From Pontibacter burrus (GTDB taxonomy: Bacteria > Bacteroidota > Bacteroidia > Cytophagales > Hymenobacteraceae), in assembly GCF_010686685.1 (NCBI RefSeq), contig NZ_JAAGWD010000002.1, positions 124,001 to 188,000 on the forward strand: a stretch of DNA of 64,000 nt. Reading direction: 5' to 3'. Under the pieces are notes generated by a model that ran no database searches, was not told the DNA's origin, and was given only the letters and a program-made list of their open reading frames with translations. The position numbers and the translations under genes are program-made. Shown here in pieces: positions 51,723 through 60,822 of this stretch. Positions within the stretch are counted from its first letter, which is position 1, and every line of letters starts with the position of its first letter.

Positions 51723-54700
51723 ATGCTGAACTTAATAAACAACCTTAAAATACGCGACAAGCTCCTTTTACTGCTTTCGCTGCTACTGATACCCTTACTT
51801 TATTTTGCGGTAACTACCGTGCAGGATGAACTGGAAGCCAACGAAGCGTTACAGCTTGAAGTGGTGCAGCTCGAAGAATCACGTCTGATTTCGGAGCTGC
51901 TGCACATGCTGCAGAAAGAGCGTGCACGAATTCTGATGGCTGCCTCTGGTGACACTGCCGTACTGGCCGAAACCCGCGCTTTACGCTCCGGCACCGATAA
52001 GGCCGAACGCGACCTGAAAGAGTTCCTGAACGCCAACAACAGGCAGTTCATGGAATTGAGCCAGTTAGATACCTTTAAAGACTATCGCTACGATGTAGAT
52101 AACCAGGAGCTGGATGTTGCTGAATTTCGCAAAGTTTCCACCAGAATCATCTTTCTCTTCCTGGACCGTCTGGATGAAAACGCTATAGGTACCAGCAATA
52201 TTAATATAAACCGCCAGCTACAGAGCCTGCGCTCGCTTGCTGAGGCTAAAATTCAATTAGGCCGGATGCGAAGCCTTCTGATGAAAGTGTTTCAGGACGA
52301 CGAAATATCGCAGGCAGATTACGGGCAGTTTATCTCACAATTGGATTCCTACGGCAGAGCACTTGATAACTTTAGCCGTGTGGCAGATTCGGAGGTTATA
52401 AATGCACTGCGGGACATACATGCATCCGATAACTATAAAAAAGTGTCGGCTACCCTGAATGCTGTTAACGCAGATACGAAGGGCAGCATCAGCCGATTTA
52501 ACGATTCGGAGACCTTTTACCTGTTCACCCAGAGCATAGAAGATTACCGCAAAGCCGAACAGGAACTGCTTGGGCGCATACGTTCACAAGTGCTGGCTGA
52601 GATTGATGCTAAGCAGCAGAACATGATGTTCATGATCGTAGCTATAGTTGGCATCCTAGTGCTTGCCTTCATGCTTTCGGTTTATATCATCAACGTTATT
52701 TCTTCGTCGCTGGCAACACTTAAAGTAGCTGCCGACCGCATTAAACTGGGTGCCTCAGATGTAGCAGTGGATCTATACAGTAACGATGAGATCGGAAGTG
52801 TGGCCTCGTCTTTCAGGGGCGTAATAAACCGTACTGTGGTCTTGTCGGAGGTGGCACAGGCTATTGGAGAAGGACGCTATGATGTGGAAGTGCCGGTACA
52901 AAGCGAAGCCGATACATTAAGCTACGCCATCCGCGACATGAAAGAGAACCTGCGCACCTTTACTGCTGAAAATGCGAACCGTAACTGGGTGTTGACGGGA
53001 GTATCGGAACTGAACAGCTTACTGAGCGGAGCAACAACACTGGAGCAGGTGGCTGAAAAAGCAGTTAGTTTCCTCAGCAACTATACATCAGCTGATACGG
53101 GCATCCTTTACCTGCATGACAACAGCGGCAAGCTGACGCCGGCTGCCAGCTATGGCGTATCTGTGGGATTAGAAGAGCTTCCGGTTTTCGGAGTTGGAAC
53201 CGGTAAGGTAGGGCAGGCCATAAAAGACCGGCAGCTGCTTGTGCTGGAAAATATTTCAGATGATTATCTCAACATCAAATCCGGATTAACAGAAGTTACC
53301 CCTGCAACAGTAGTAATTATTCCGCTATACTTTGAGCACGATATGATCGGTGCCCTGGAGTTGGGTTCGCGCCATCCGCATACGCCATTGCAGCAGCGCC
53401 TGCTGGAAACTGTTGGTGAGCGTTTATCAGTTGTGATCCATACCCTGAAAGCGCATATTCAGACGCAGGAATTACTATACGAAACACAGAACCAGGCCGA
53501 GGAACTGGAGGCACAACAGGAAGAGCTACGCCAGCTGAATGCCGAACTGAAAGCTTCGGAAGAAGAGCTGCGTGTGAACCAGGAAGAGCTGCAGGAGAAA
53601 AATTCGGAGCTGGAAGAAAAAGCCCAGTTGCTGGAAGAGCAATACGAAGCGCTTGGTTCCAAAAACAAGGCCTTGGAAGATGCCCGCGAAGCCATCGAGT
53701 TAAAGATGCAGCAGGTAGAACAGGTTAGCAAATACAAGAGCGACTTCCTGGCCAACATGAGCCACGAGTTGCGCACACCGCTCAACAGTATTCTGATACT
53801 CTCCAGGCTGCTGGCCGATAACGTAGAGAATACGCTGTCCACCAAACAGATCGACCACGCCCAGATCATCCACAGATCCGGTAACGACCTGTTGCGCCTG
53901 ATAAACGAGATACTGGACCTGAGCAAAATTGAGTCTGGTATGGTGAAGCTGGAAACGGAAGAAATAAAGCTCACCTCTATCAAAATGGAGCCTTTCTTTA
54001 AAGAGGTAGCTGCTAAGAAGAAGATTCGCTACACTGAGCTGGTAGAGAAGGGATCTTTTGAAACGATGGAAACGGACCGCTTCCGTCTGGAGCAGATCCT
54101 GAAGAACTTTATCGGGAATGCCATTAAGTTTACTGATGAGGGTGGCGAAGTAGAGCTGAAAGTTTACCAGGTGAAAGAACGTCCAAACTTCAGGTCAGAG
54201 CTGTTGCGTGAGCAGCAGGATGTAGTTGCGTTTGCAGTCCGTGATACTGGTATTGGTATTCCGGCTGATAAACTGGAAGTGGTATTCGAAGCGTTCCAGC
54301 AGGCCGATACATCTACCACGCGCAAATACGGCGGCACAGGGCTTGGCCTAACTATAAGTAAAGAACTGGCAACGCTGCTAGGCGGCGAAGTAAGAGTGGA
54401 AAGCGAGCCGGGTAAAGGCAGCACCTTCACACTATACCTTCCGCGTGTACCGCAAACCATGAGCACACCTAAAAAAGAGCCGGTAAAAGCCACCAACGGT
54501 GCCACTTACAACCGCTCTATGTCGGTAAGCAAGGTGCTGGACGATATGAAGACCAAAGCTGAGAGCCAGCTGCAGGACATATCGCTGCTGATTGTGGAAG
54601 ACGATAAAGGATTCAGCGATATTCTGGCCGACTTTGCCAGATCTAGGAACTTTAAGGTGCACCAGGCCTATACGGGTACCGAAGGGTTGAACCAGGCCCG

Positions 54701-55748
54701 CCAGCAAAAACCGGATGCCATGCTGCTCGATATTCAGCTACCGGATATGTCGGGGTGGGATGTGCTGAAGCAGATACGGCAAGATAAGGCGCTGCGCCAG
54801 ACCAATGTGCACGTAATGTCGGCTTATGACAAAGAGGTGATAGGCGAACACGAAGGGCACGAAGAGTATTTGCCTAAACCGGTTACACTTGAGATGCTGA
54901 ACAAAGCATTCAGCACTATTTCAAACACATCAGGCAACTCTATCGAAAACATCCTGATTGTAGAGGATAATGAGGTAGAGAACAAGGCTGTGGCCGAACT
55001 ACTGCTGGCGCATGGACTGAAATCGACCTCAGCGTTTACCGCTGAAGAAGCGGAGCAGGTACTGGCAAAACAGAGTGTTGACTGCATTATTCTGGACCTG
55101 AACCTACCGGGCATGAAAGGCTACGACTGGATGAAGAAAGTAAAATCCAATCCGGGCCTGTCTGATATTCCGATCATCATTTACTCGGGCAAAGACCTGA
55201 GCGAAGAAGAAGAGAACGCCCTGAAAGAGTTTGCCAACACGATCATTATCAAAAACGAATACTCTTATCTGCGCCTGCTGGATGAGGTACAGCTGTTCCT
55301 GCACAAGGTAAACCAGAAGCTGCCTTCCGGGCCGGGCTTTAAAATGAAGCTGCATGTGCCGGAAGAAGTGCTGCGTGGTAAGAAAGTGCTGGTTGTGGAT
55401 GATGATGTGCGCAATATATACTCGCTGAGCAGCCTGCTGGAAATGCATGGCATGGAAGTGCAGGTCGCTTATGATGGCGTGGAAGCGCTGCAGAAGCTAC
55501 AGCAGGAAGAGGAAGTGGATATGGTGCTGATGGATGTGATGATGCCGGAGATGGATGGCATTGAAGCCACAAAACGAATTCGGGCTATTTCTCGTTTTAA
55601 GCAGCTTCCGATAATAGCGCTTACCGCAAAAGCTATGAAAGAAGACAAAGAGAAATGCCTGGCAGCAGGGGCATCAGATTATATTCCGAAACCGGTTGAT
55701 ACCGATAAGTTACTGACCTTAATGCGGGTTTGGTTATATGAAGCTTAG
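51723..55748 (+). CDS. hybrid sensor kinase: NIT, HAMP, GAF, kinase and three REC domains
   Basis: A 1341-residue membrane kinase. Two helices (about residues 12-30 and 302-325) flank a periplasmic region resembling the NIT domain (LLHMLQKERARILMAASG, then ALRSGTDKAERDL). HAMP, GAF (about 430-575) and a coiled coil follow. The kinase core has NMSHELRTPLNSI (His681) and GTGLGLTISKEL. Three REC domains carry Asp1003 (LLDIQLPDMSG), Asp1125 (ILDLNLPGMKG) and Asp1271 (LMDVMMPEMDG). CheR, CheB and a REC-kinase follow with overlapping ends, so phosphorelay and methylation may be linked. Nitrate/nitrite or another small ligand is inferred. Confidence 0.92.
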   Translation: MLNLINNLKIRDKLLLLLSLLLIPLLYFAVTTVQDELEANEALQLEVVQLEESRLISELLHMLQKERARILMAASGDTAVLAETRALRSGTDKAERDLKEFLNANNRQFMELSQLDTFKDYRYDVDNQELDVAEFRKVSTRIIFLFLDRLDENAIGTSNININRQLQSLRSLAEAKIQLGRMRSLLMKVFQDDEISQADYGQFISQLDSYGRALDNFSRVADSEVINALRDIHASDNYKKVSATLNAVNADTKGSISRFNDSETFYLFTQSIEDYRKAEQELLGRIRSQVLAEIDAKQQNMMFMIVAIVGILVLAFMLSVYIINVISSSLATLKVAADRIKLGASDVAVDLYSNDEIGSVASSFRGVINRTVVLSEVAQAIGEGRYDVEVPVQSEADTLSYAIRDMKENLRTFTAENANRNWVLTGVSELNSLLSGATTLEQVAEKAVSFLSNYTSADTGILYLHDNSGKLTPAASYGVSVGLEELPVFGVGTGKVGQAIKDRQLLVLENISDDYLNIKSGLTEVTPATVVIIPLYFEHDMIGALELGSRHPHTPLQQRLLETVGERLSVVIHTLKAHIQTQELLYETQNQAEELEAQQEELRQLNAELKASEEELRVNQEELQEKNSELEEKAQLLEEQYEALGSKNKALEDAREAIELKMQQVEQVSKYKSDFLANMSHELRTPLNSILILSRLLADNVENTLSTKQIDHAQIIHRSGNDLLRLINEILDLSKIESGMVKLETEEIKLTSIKMEPFFKEVAAKKKIRYTELVEKGSFETMETDRFRLEQILKNFIGNAIKFTDEGGEVELKVYQVKERPNFRSELLREQQDVVAFAVRDTGIGIPADKLEVVFEAFQQADTSTTRKYGGTGLGLTISKELATLLGGEVRVESEPGKGSTFTLYLPRVPQTMSTPKKEPVKATNGATYNRSMSVSKVLDDMKTKAESQLQDISLLIVEDDKGFSDILADFARSRNFKVHQAYTGTEGLNQARQQKPDAMLLDIQLPDMSGWDVLKQIRQDKALRQTNVHVMSAYDKEVIGEHEGHEEYLPKPVTLEMLNKAFSTISNTSGNSIENILIVEDNEVENKAVAELLLAHGLKSTSAFTAEEAEQVLAKQSVDCIILDLNLPGMKGYDWMKKVKSNPGLSDIPIIIYSGKDLSEEEENALKEFANTIIIKNEYSYLRLLDEVQLFLHKVNQKLPSGPGFKMKLHVPEEVLRGKKVLVVDDDVRNIYSLSSLLEMHGMEVQVAYDGVEALQKLQQEEEVDMVLMDVMMPEMDGIEATKRIRAISRFKQLPIIALTAKAMKEDKEKCLAAGASDYIPKPVDTDKLLTLMRVWLYEA

Positions 55749-56568
55749 CAGCGATGTCCTGTTTGAGCAGGACGTAGAGGTGTTGATTAAAGAAATAAAG
55801 GAGCAATACGGGTACGATTTCAGCGGGTATGCGCGTGCATCGGTGTACAGGCGCATTAAACGCTTTATGGGGCAGAAAAACCTGCAGACCCTGGACGAAC
55901 TGCGGGAGCCATTGTTTTCTGACAGCTTCTTTTTCGAAAATTTTCTGCAGGAAGTCACCGTAAACGTGACCGAAATGTTCCGTGATCCGTCGTTCTTCCT
56001 GTCGTTGCGCCAGAATGTGCTGCCTATTTTGTCAACTTACCCATACATCAAGATCTGGGATGCAGGTTGTTCTACCGGCGAGGAGCTGTTTTCGCTGGCC
56101 ATATTGCTGCACGAGGAAGGTTTGCTGAACCGGACCAAAATTTATGCGACAGATATAAACCAGAAAGTGCTGAAGCAGGCAAGAGAAGGGATATTTCCGG
56201 CAAAAAACATACCGGCTTCTACCAAAGCGTATTATGCAGCAGGCGGAAAAAGGGAGTTTTCGAGCTACTATACCAGCAACTATGGCAGTGTGAAATTTAA
56301 TTCGGAGCTGGTACAGAATGTGGTTTTCTATCCGCATAATCTGGCTACCGATTCCTCCTTTAATGAGTTTCACCTGATCCTGTGCCGTAACGTGCTCATT
56401 TACTTCAGCAGAAACCTGCAAGAGCGAGTGCTTACGCTGTTCGACGAGAGCCTGGTGAGCCTGGGTTACCTGGGGTTGGGTAAAAAGGAAACGCTGGTGA
56501 TGTCTGGTATCAGTGCCAACTATAACCCTGTGGACAAGGTTAACAGAATTTACCGGAAACTGAACTAA
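55738..56568 (+). CDS. cheR: CheR-family protein glutamate methyltransferase
   Basis: A 276-residue SAM-dependent methyltransferase that methylates receptor glutamates. An N-terminal helical domain (DVLFEQDVEVLIKEI) is followed by the NVTEMFRDPSFF segment, the SAM motif IWDAGCSTGEE (residues 107-116), the second motif IYATDINQKVLKQAREG and ILCRNVLIYFS. The gene overlaps the end of the hybrid kinase gene by 11 bp and the start of cheB by one base. No chemoreceptor, CheA, CheW or flagellar gene lies in the window, so it may act on a non-motility receptor or on the neighbouring kinase. Confidence 0.93.
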   Translation: MKLSSDVLFEQDVEVLIKEIKEQYGYDFSGYARASVYRRIKRFMGQKNLQTLDELREPLFSDSFFFENFLQEVTVNVTEMFRDPSFFLSLRQNVLPILSTYPYIKIWDAGCSTGEELFSLAILLHEEGLLNRTKIYATDINQKVLKQAREGIFPAKNIPASTKAYYAAGGKREFSSYYTSNYGSVKFNSELVQNVVFYPHNLATDSSFNEFHLILCRNVLIYFSRNLQERVLTLFDESLVSLGYLGLGKKETLVMSGISANYNPVDKVNRIYRKLN

Positions 56569-57140
56569 TGCACGTGCAGCCTAAAATAGTGGTAATTGGT
56601 GGCTCATGGGGAGGCGTAAAGGCATCGTTGCAGCTGTTGGAAGATCTGCCTGCCAACTATAGCCTGCCGGTTGTGCTGGTGCTGCACCGGTTGCGCAACC
56701 AGGAAGGCCAGCTACAAGAGCTGTTTGATTTAAAGCTGCGGCTAAAGGCGGTAGAAATTGAAGATAAAGATATACTGCAGAGTGGGTATTTGTACCTGGC
56801 GCCGCCCAACTACCACGTATTGCTTGAAAACGACCAGAGCTTTGCCCTGGACGACTCTGAACTGGAAAATTACTCGCGTCCGGCCATTGATGTTACCTTT
56901 AAAAGTGCCGCCGATGTGTATGGCGATCAGGTAATTGGTATTGTGCTAAGTGGGGCAAGCGAGGATGGAAGTTCAGGATTAAATTATATCTTTGGCAAAG
57001 GTGGCACTGTTATAGTGCAGGAACCCCGTGAAGCAGAAATAGAAACTATGCCGCTGGCCGCAATTAAGGCAACGCCTGGTTGTCGTGTTATGCGCTTAAC
57101 CGAGATTAAAGCTTTTTTACAATCACTACATGTTAACTGA
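56568..57140 (+). CDS. cheB: CheB-type methylesterase domain without REC
   Basis: A 190-residue stand-alone CheB catalytic domain. The triad is visible as Ser13 (GGSWGG), His40 (VLHR) and Asp133 (SGASEDGSSG). It removes methyl groups added by CheR. The usual N-terminal REC domain is absent, so it would need to be regulated otherwise, perhaps by the REC domains in the neighbouring kinase or by the downstream REC-kinase. Overlaps of one base with cheR and 11 bp with the next gene indicate co-translation. Confidence 0.9.
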   Translation: MHVQPKIVVIGGSWGGVKASLQLLEDLPANYSLPVVLVLHRLRNQEGQLQELFDLKLRLKAVEIEDKDILQSGYLYLAPPNYHVLLENDQSFALDDSELENYSRPAIDVTFKSAADVYGDQVIGIVLSGASEDGSSGLNYIFGKGGTVIVQEPREAEIETMPLAAIKATPGCRVMRLTEIKAFLQSLHVN

Positions 57141-58335
57141 ACACCATTTGATTCCCCCGGCTATCTCTACAGAAAAGCAACAGGTTAAAATCATGCTTGT
57201 TGATGACAAGGCAGAAAACCTGGTGAGCCTGGAAAGTATGCTCTCTAACGGAGGTGATGATACGATCAGTTATCTGTTTGCCACATCCGGGGAGGAAGCG
57301 CTTAAAATAGCGCTGCAGGAAGAACTGGCCCTGATTATGCTGGATGTTCAGATGCCTGGCATGAATGGTTATGAAGTTGCCCGCTACCTGCGCGATATCT
57401 CCAAGACCCGCCATATCCCGATCATTTTCGTGACTGCCATAAACGAGCAGGAAGTGCATGTGATAGAAGGATTTGAGGCTGGTGCCGTTGATTTTCTGTT
57501 CAAGCCGCTGCACCCTTATATAACAAGGGCTAAAGTGGCCAACTTTGTAAGCTTTTTTCTGCAGAAGAAAGAGCTGGAGCGTGCCAATAAAATAACGCAG
57601 GAGATAAACCAGCAATTGGAGGAGCGGGTAAAGGAGCGCACCAAAGAGCTGACCAAAGCAAATAAGGATCTCGACAATTTTGTATACACCGCCTCGCACG
57701 ACCTGAAGGCGCCAATCAATAATATTGAAGGGCTGATTAAGGTGCTTTATGAAACCCTGCACGAAAAAGGCGTGGAGCTGGACGGTGTTGACCACATCAT
57801 ACAGATGATAAGCGGTTCTATAAACCGCTTCAAAAACACGCTGCTGGACCTGACCGAGATTGCCAAAGTAAATTACGAAGACAGCGCAGCGCTGGAGTAT
57901 GTTACGTTTCAGGATATAATGGATGATGTAAAGCTGAGTGTGAAAGACCTCATCCTGAAAAACGACGCAACTATAGTAGAAGACTATATTGAGGCACCTG
58001 GCATACATTTTTCCCGTAAAAACCTGCGCAGTGTGTTGTATAACCTGTTGTCTAATTCCCTGAAATATAGTTCGCCTGACCGTAAGCCTGAGATAAAAAT
58101 TACCACTGCTGTAGCGGGAGAATACACCTTGCTTACAGTGCAGGACAATGGCCTGGGCGTACGAAAAGCAGATCAGGAAAAGGTGTTTGATATGTTCAGA
58201 AGGCTGCATGGTCACGTGGAAGGTACGGGCGTAGGCCTGGCGATAGTAAAGCGTATTGTGGAGAATTGCGAGGGCCGCATTGAAATAGACAGCGACGTGG
58301 ACTGTGGTTGCACCTTTAAAATCTACCTGAAATAA
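57130..58335 (+). CDS. REC-histidine kinase fusion
   Basis: A 401-residue fusion. The REC domain has Asp72 in IMLDVQMPGMNG, a coiled coil spans about 145-180, the dimerisation helix has ASHDLKAP with His190, and the ATPase domain has LRSVLYNLLSNSLKYSSPDRKPEI and GTGVGLAIVKRI. It closely resembles the kinase at 642-1781 in the C-terminal part. Order is REC first, then kinase, so it may be both receiver and donor in a relay with the upstream hybrid kinase. It is the last gene of the four-gene operon. Confidence 0.9.
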   Translation: MLTEHHLIPPAISTEKQQVKIMLVDDKAENLVSLESMLSNGGDDTISYLFATSGEEALKIALQEELALIMLDVQMPGMNGYEVARYLRDISKTRHIPIIFVTAINEQEVHVIEGFEAGAVDFLFKPLHPYITRAKVANFVSFFLQKKELERANKITQEINQQLEERVKERTKELTKANKDLDNFVYTASHDLKAPINNIEGLIKVLYETLHEKGVELDGVDHIIQMISGSINRFKNTLLDLTEIAKVNYEDSAALEYVTFQDIMDDVKLSVKDLILKNDATIVEDYIEAPGIHFSRKNLRSVLYNLLSNSLKYSSPDRKPEIKITTAVAGEYTLLTVQDNGLGVRKADQEKVFDMFRRLHGHVEGTGVGLAIVKRIVENCEGRIEIDSDVDCGCTFKIYLK

Positions 58336-58384
58336 GACCTGCCTATAGTTTAGCGTAGCAGCTTTTTGCTCCGGGCCCTGTTTT

Positions 58385-58687
58385 ATGAATGCTGTAACCT
58401 TAAGGCATAATTACCGGCTTTATGCGTTTGCCGGTTACCAGAGCATGCGCGATGCCATCCCTTATCTGCAGCGTGTGGTACTTGCAAAAGCCCTGGCCGA
58501 TGTGGCAGAAAAGGAAGTAAGACCTTACCTGCAGCAGGTTCCTGGCTTCGGCTATAAAAATTACCTCGATCCGCTGAGCGCCCATCAGCAATATTTTGGA
58601 GCGGGTCGTTCGTTTATATCGGCGCTGCAGCTGCTTTACAAACAAAATGGCTATAGTGCCCGCTATGTGGTTATAACCCGTGGCTGA
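58385..58687 (+). CDS. hypothetical protein
   Basis: A 100-residue soluble protein (NYRLYAFAGYQSMRDAIPYLQRVVLAKALADVAEKEVRPYLQQV) with a helical N-terminal half and a Tyr-rich C-terminal half. No signal peptide, membrane helix or known motif. It starts 49 bp after the REC-kinase stop and may belong to the same transcript. Function unknown and family not recognised. Confidence 0.6.
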   Translation: MNAVTLRHNYRLYAFAGYQSMRDAIPYLQRVVLAKALADVAEKEVRPYLQQVPGFGYKNYLDPLSAHQQYFGAGRSFISALQLLYKQNGYSARYVVITRG

Positions 58688-58746
58688 TGCTGAAACTATA
58701 GTTCCGCTTACCGGTTTATTTACCAAACTATACTTTTACCCCAACC

Positions 58747-59193
58747 ATGGAAGAACGCCACATCCGAGATAAAAAAGCGATACAGCAACTATACAATGAT
58801 ATACTTCCGCAGCTGGCTCAGGTGGTTCACCAGAACCTGCAGCCGGTTTTAGCGCTCTTCGAGAACTTTACGCTGGAACGCCTGCTCGATACCCGCACCA
58901 AAGACCCTGCTGACCCGGAAAAGGAAGTGAGCGTGGAGCAAGGCAATGTACAATTGCTGGAGCTGAAACTGAAGCTGGAAGGTTTTAACAAACCCGGCAC
59001 CGAACCGTTTGACCTGACCAAGGACCTGCTATTTAAACTACATTATAACTACTATAGCGTAGGCCCCGATAAAAACACCGACTGGCTCGAAAAAGATTAC
59101 CTGCAACGCTGGCAAAATGACGAGCTGCAAACTATAGCCGGCCAGTTTTGTGATGCCGTAATAGATACCCTGACCGAGAAGCTGAACAAGTAA
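58747..59193 (+). CDS. conserved hypothetical protein
   Basis: A 148-residue soluble, helical protein (EERHIRDKKAIQQLYNDILPQLAQVVHQNLQPVLALFENFTLERLL, and the later TDWLEKDYLQRWQNDELQT). The regular heptads suggest helical bundles but no function. A TACTTTTA box lies 11 bp upstream of the start, close to the leaderless arrangement. Family not recognised. Confidence 0.65.
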   Translation: MEERHIRDKKAIQQLYNDILPQLAQVVHQNLQPVLALFENFTLERLLDTRTKDPADPEKEVSVEQGNVQLLELKLKLEGFNKPGTEPFDLTKDLLFKLHYNYYSVGPDKNTDWLEKDYLQRWQNDELQTIAGQFCDAVIDTLTEKLNK

Positions 59194-59243
59194 AGCCTAC
59201 AACTATAGTACTATAGTTTAAATGCGGAGAAAACTATAGTTTA

Positions 59244-59364
59244 CGCTGGTGAGAGCTTGCAGCTCGTACTACCATCGCTCTAAAAGTAGTTCTTCTGTAC
59301 TTTTTTTCTTAGCTAATGTAGCTGCCTGGAAGAATATTGGTACGAGCTGCAAGCTCGCGCCAGC
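59244..59364. repeat. paired GCTTGCAGCTCG repeat units flanking 65 bp
   Basis: A unit (CTGGTGAGAGCTTGCAGCTC, from 59246) and its inverted counterpart (TACGAGCTGCAAGCTCGCGC, from 59341) lie about 70 bp apart, giving a terminal inverted-repeat layout. They match the units at 40153-40230, so the family is dispersed. Confidence 0.75.
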
Positions 59365-59436
59365 TGAGAGTAAATACTACACAAAGCAGCAGTAGCTATA
59401 GCTTGTAACTTCAATTATAGTTCGGGAATAAAAACA

Positions 59437-59469
59437 AAAAGGTCACTCCTGGTGCAGGGGCGACCTTTT
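59437..59469. terminator. terminator of the DUF808 gene
   Basis: AAAAGGTC (59437-59444) and GACCTTTT (59462-59469) with an inner CCTG/CAGG stem; it reads T-rich into TATAGTT on one strand and A-rich on the other. Confidence 0.7.
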
Positions 59470-59490
59470 ATAGTTTTGGAAAAGTATAGT

Positions 59491-60435
59491 TTAATGCACA
59501 GCTTTTTTTGCTGGCTTCTTAAATAAACCGCTTACCAACCCTACCACCTTCGCAATTATAAAACCTAATACCACACCGCCTAAGGCAAGAATAATCACCT
59601 TAACCAGCCAGGCAAGCGCCGGAACACCCGAAAGGGCATGCTCTAAGCTTTCCAACGGGTGATGCAGAAACGGAAGGCCGTGCGCAATAATCTCAGCACC
59701 AACCCACAGCATGGCAGCTGTACCCACATAGCCCAGTATAGTTAAGAATTTAGGCATCGACCGTACAATGCTGCGCCCGATTTTGCGGGTAGTAGGGTGG
59801 AATTTCTCCTGGGCCATGTGCATGCCAATGTCGTCGGCTTTTACAATGAGGCCCACAAAACCATACACGGCTATCGTTATGAAAACAGCTACCGTTAAAA
59901 GCACCACGATCTGAGTAACCAATGGGCTTCCGGCTACAGTGGCGTAGGCAATCGCCATAATCTCAGCGGAAAGGATAAAGTCTGTGCGTACAGCACTGCC
60001 CACGCGCTCTTTCTCCAGTTCCTCCGGTGTAATCACTTCCATTTCTTCAGTAGGCTCATCGTGCGGCTCGTGTTTGCTTTTACTGAACATGGAGTGTACT
60101 TTCTCATAACCTTCGAAGCACAGAAAAGCACCGCCCACCATCAGCACATAAGGGATTACAGCTGGCGCAAAATAGCCAAGCAGCAACGCAGCCGGACCTA
60201 AAAAAATGGCCTTATTTACAAGCGACTTTTTAGCGATCTGGAAAATGATGGAGAGCTCACGCTTCGGATCCAGCCCCACCACATATTTTGGTGTTACAGC
60301 CGTGTCATCAATCACGATACCGGAAACTTTGCTGGTTGTTTTTGCCACCTGCGTCGGAACATCATCCAGGCTGGCCGCACTTACCTTCACCAGCGCCGAC
60401 ACATCATCCAAAAGAGCGAGTAAACCTGTCGCCAT
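59491..60435 (-). CDS. DUF808-family inner membrane protein
   Basis: A 314-residue polytopic protein. Motifs fit DUF808 (YedI-like): the N-terminal GLLALLDDVSALVKVSAASLDDV, DPKRELSIIFQIAKKSLVNK and later helices (LGYFAPAVIPYVLMVGGAFLCFEGYEKVHS). The cytoplasmic stretch (HEPHDEPTEEMEVITPEELEKER) is acidic. The family is widespread but uncharacterised. It is monocistronic with its own terminator. Confidence 0.85.
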   Translation of the reverse strand: MATGLLALLDDVSALVKVSAASLDDVPTQVAKTTSKVSGIVIDDTAVTPKYVVGLDPKRELSIIFQIAKKSLVNKAIFLGPAALLLGYFAPAVIPYVLMVGGAFLCFEGYEKVHSMFSKSKHEPHDEPTEEMEVITPEELEKERVGSAVRTDFILSAEIMAIAYATVAGSPLVTQIVVLLTVAVFITIAVYGFVGLIVKADDIGMHMAQEKFHPTTRKIGRSIVRSMPKFLTILGYVGTAAMLWVGAEIIAHGLPFLHHPLESLEHALSGVPALAWLVKVIILALGGVVLGFIIAKVVGLVSGLFKKPAKKAVH

Positions 60436-60812
60436 AAGTTGTTTATTAGGGTTTAGTTATAGTTTCTACTGCCGGCCATTTTCAGGCCAACTATAGTTCG
60501 TGTGTTTTTGCGATCCTAAATATAAGTTTAAGATGTTGAATCGCAATTAAAGGTTTTATAGTACGTGAGAAAAGATTAGAGTGGTAAGTTTATGCTGATG
60601 TAAATAATTACTGAGTTTCAAAATTGCCACTACTTTTTTAGTGTCAGGATGGTTTAGGTAGCTATTAAACCGCAGAAGGGAAATCAATGCGATTCGGATG
60701 CAACTTGCTCTTTGAAAGTACTGTTTAGCTTATCCCGACGTTGTCTCTTTGACTGGTCTGTAATTTTTACTAATTTAAGAAGAGCGTTTTAACGGGTATT
60801 CTGAAGAGAGAA
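60436..60812. other. spacer between divergent DUF808 and transglycosylase genes
   Basis: About 380 bp without a reading frame. It is moderately AT-rich toward the transglycosylase side and holds CTATAG motifs near 60490. Promoters for both genes are expected but no clear box was identified. Confidence 0.5.
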
Positions 60813-60818
60813 GGAGGA
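60813..60818 (+). promoter_or_regulatory. strong AGGAGG ribosome binding site
   Basis: A full GAGAAGGAGGAAGC Shine-Dalgarno-like stretch precedes the ATG at 60823 at a short spacing. This is notable because most genes in this window have no purine-rich site. Confidence 0.55.
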
Positions 60819-60822
60819 AGCT

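Noticed and set aside
57133-58215. Long minus-strand open frame (360 codons) opposite the REC-kinase gene
   Set aside because: The plus strand has clear REC and kinase motifs; the antisense product shows no domain and His/Gln/Val-rich shadow composition.
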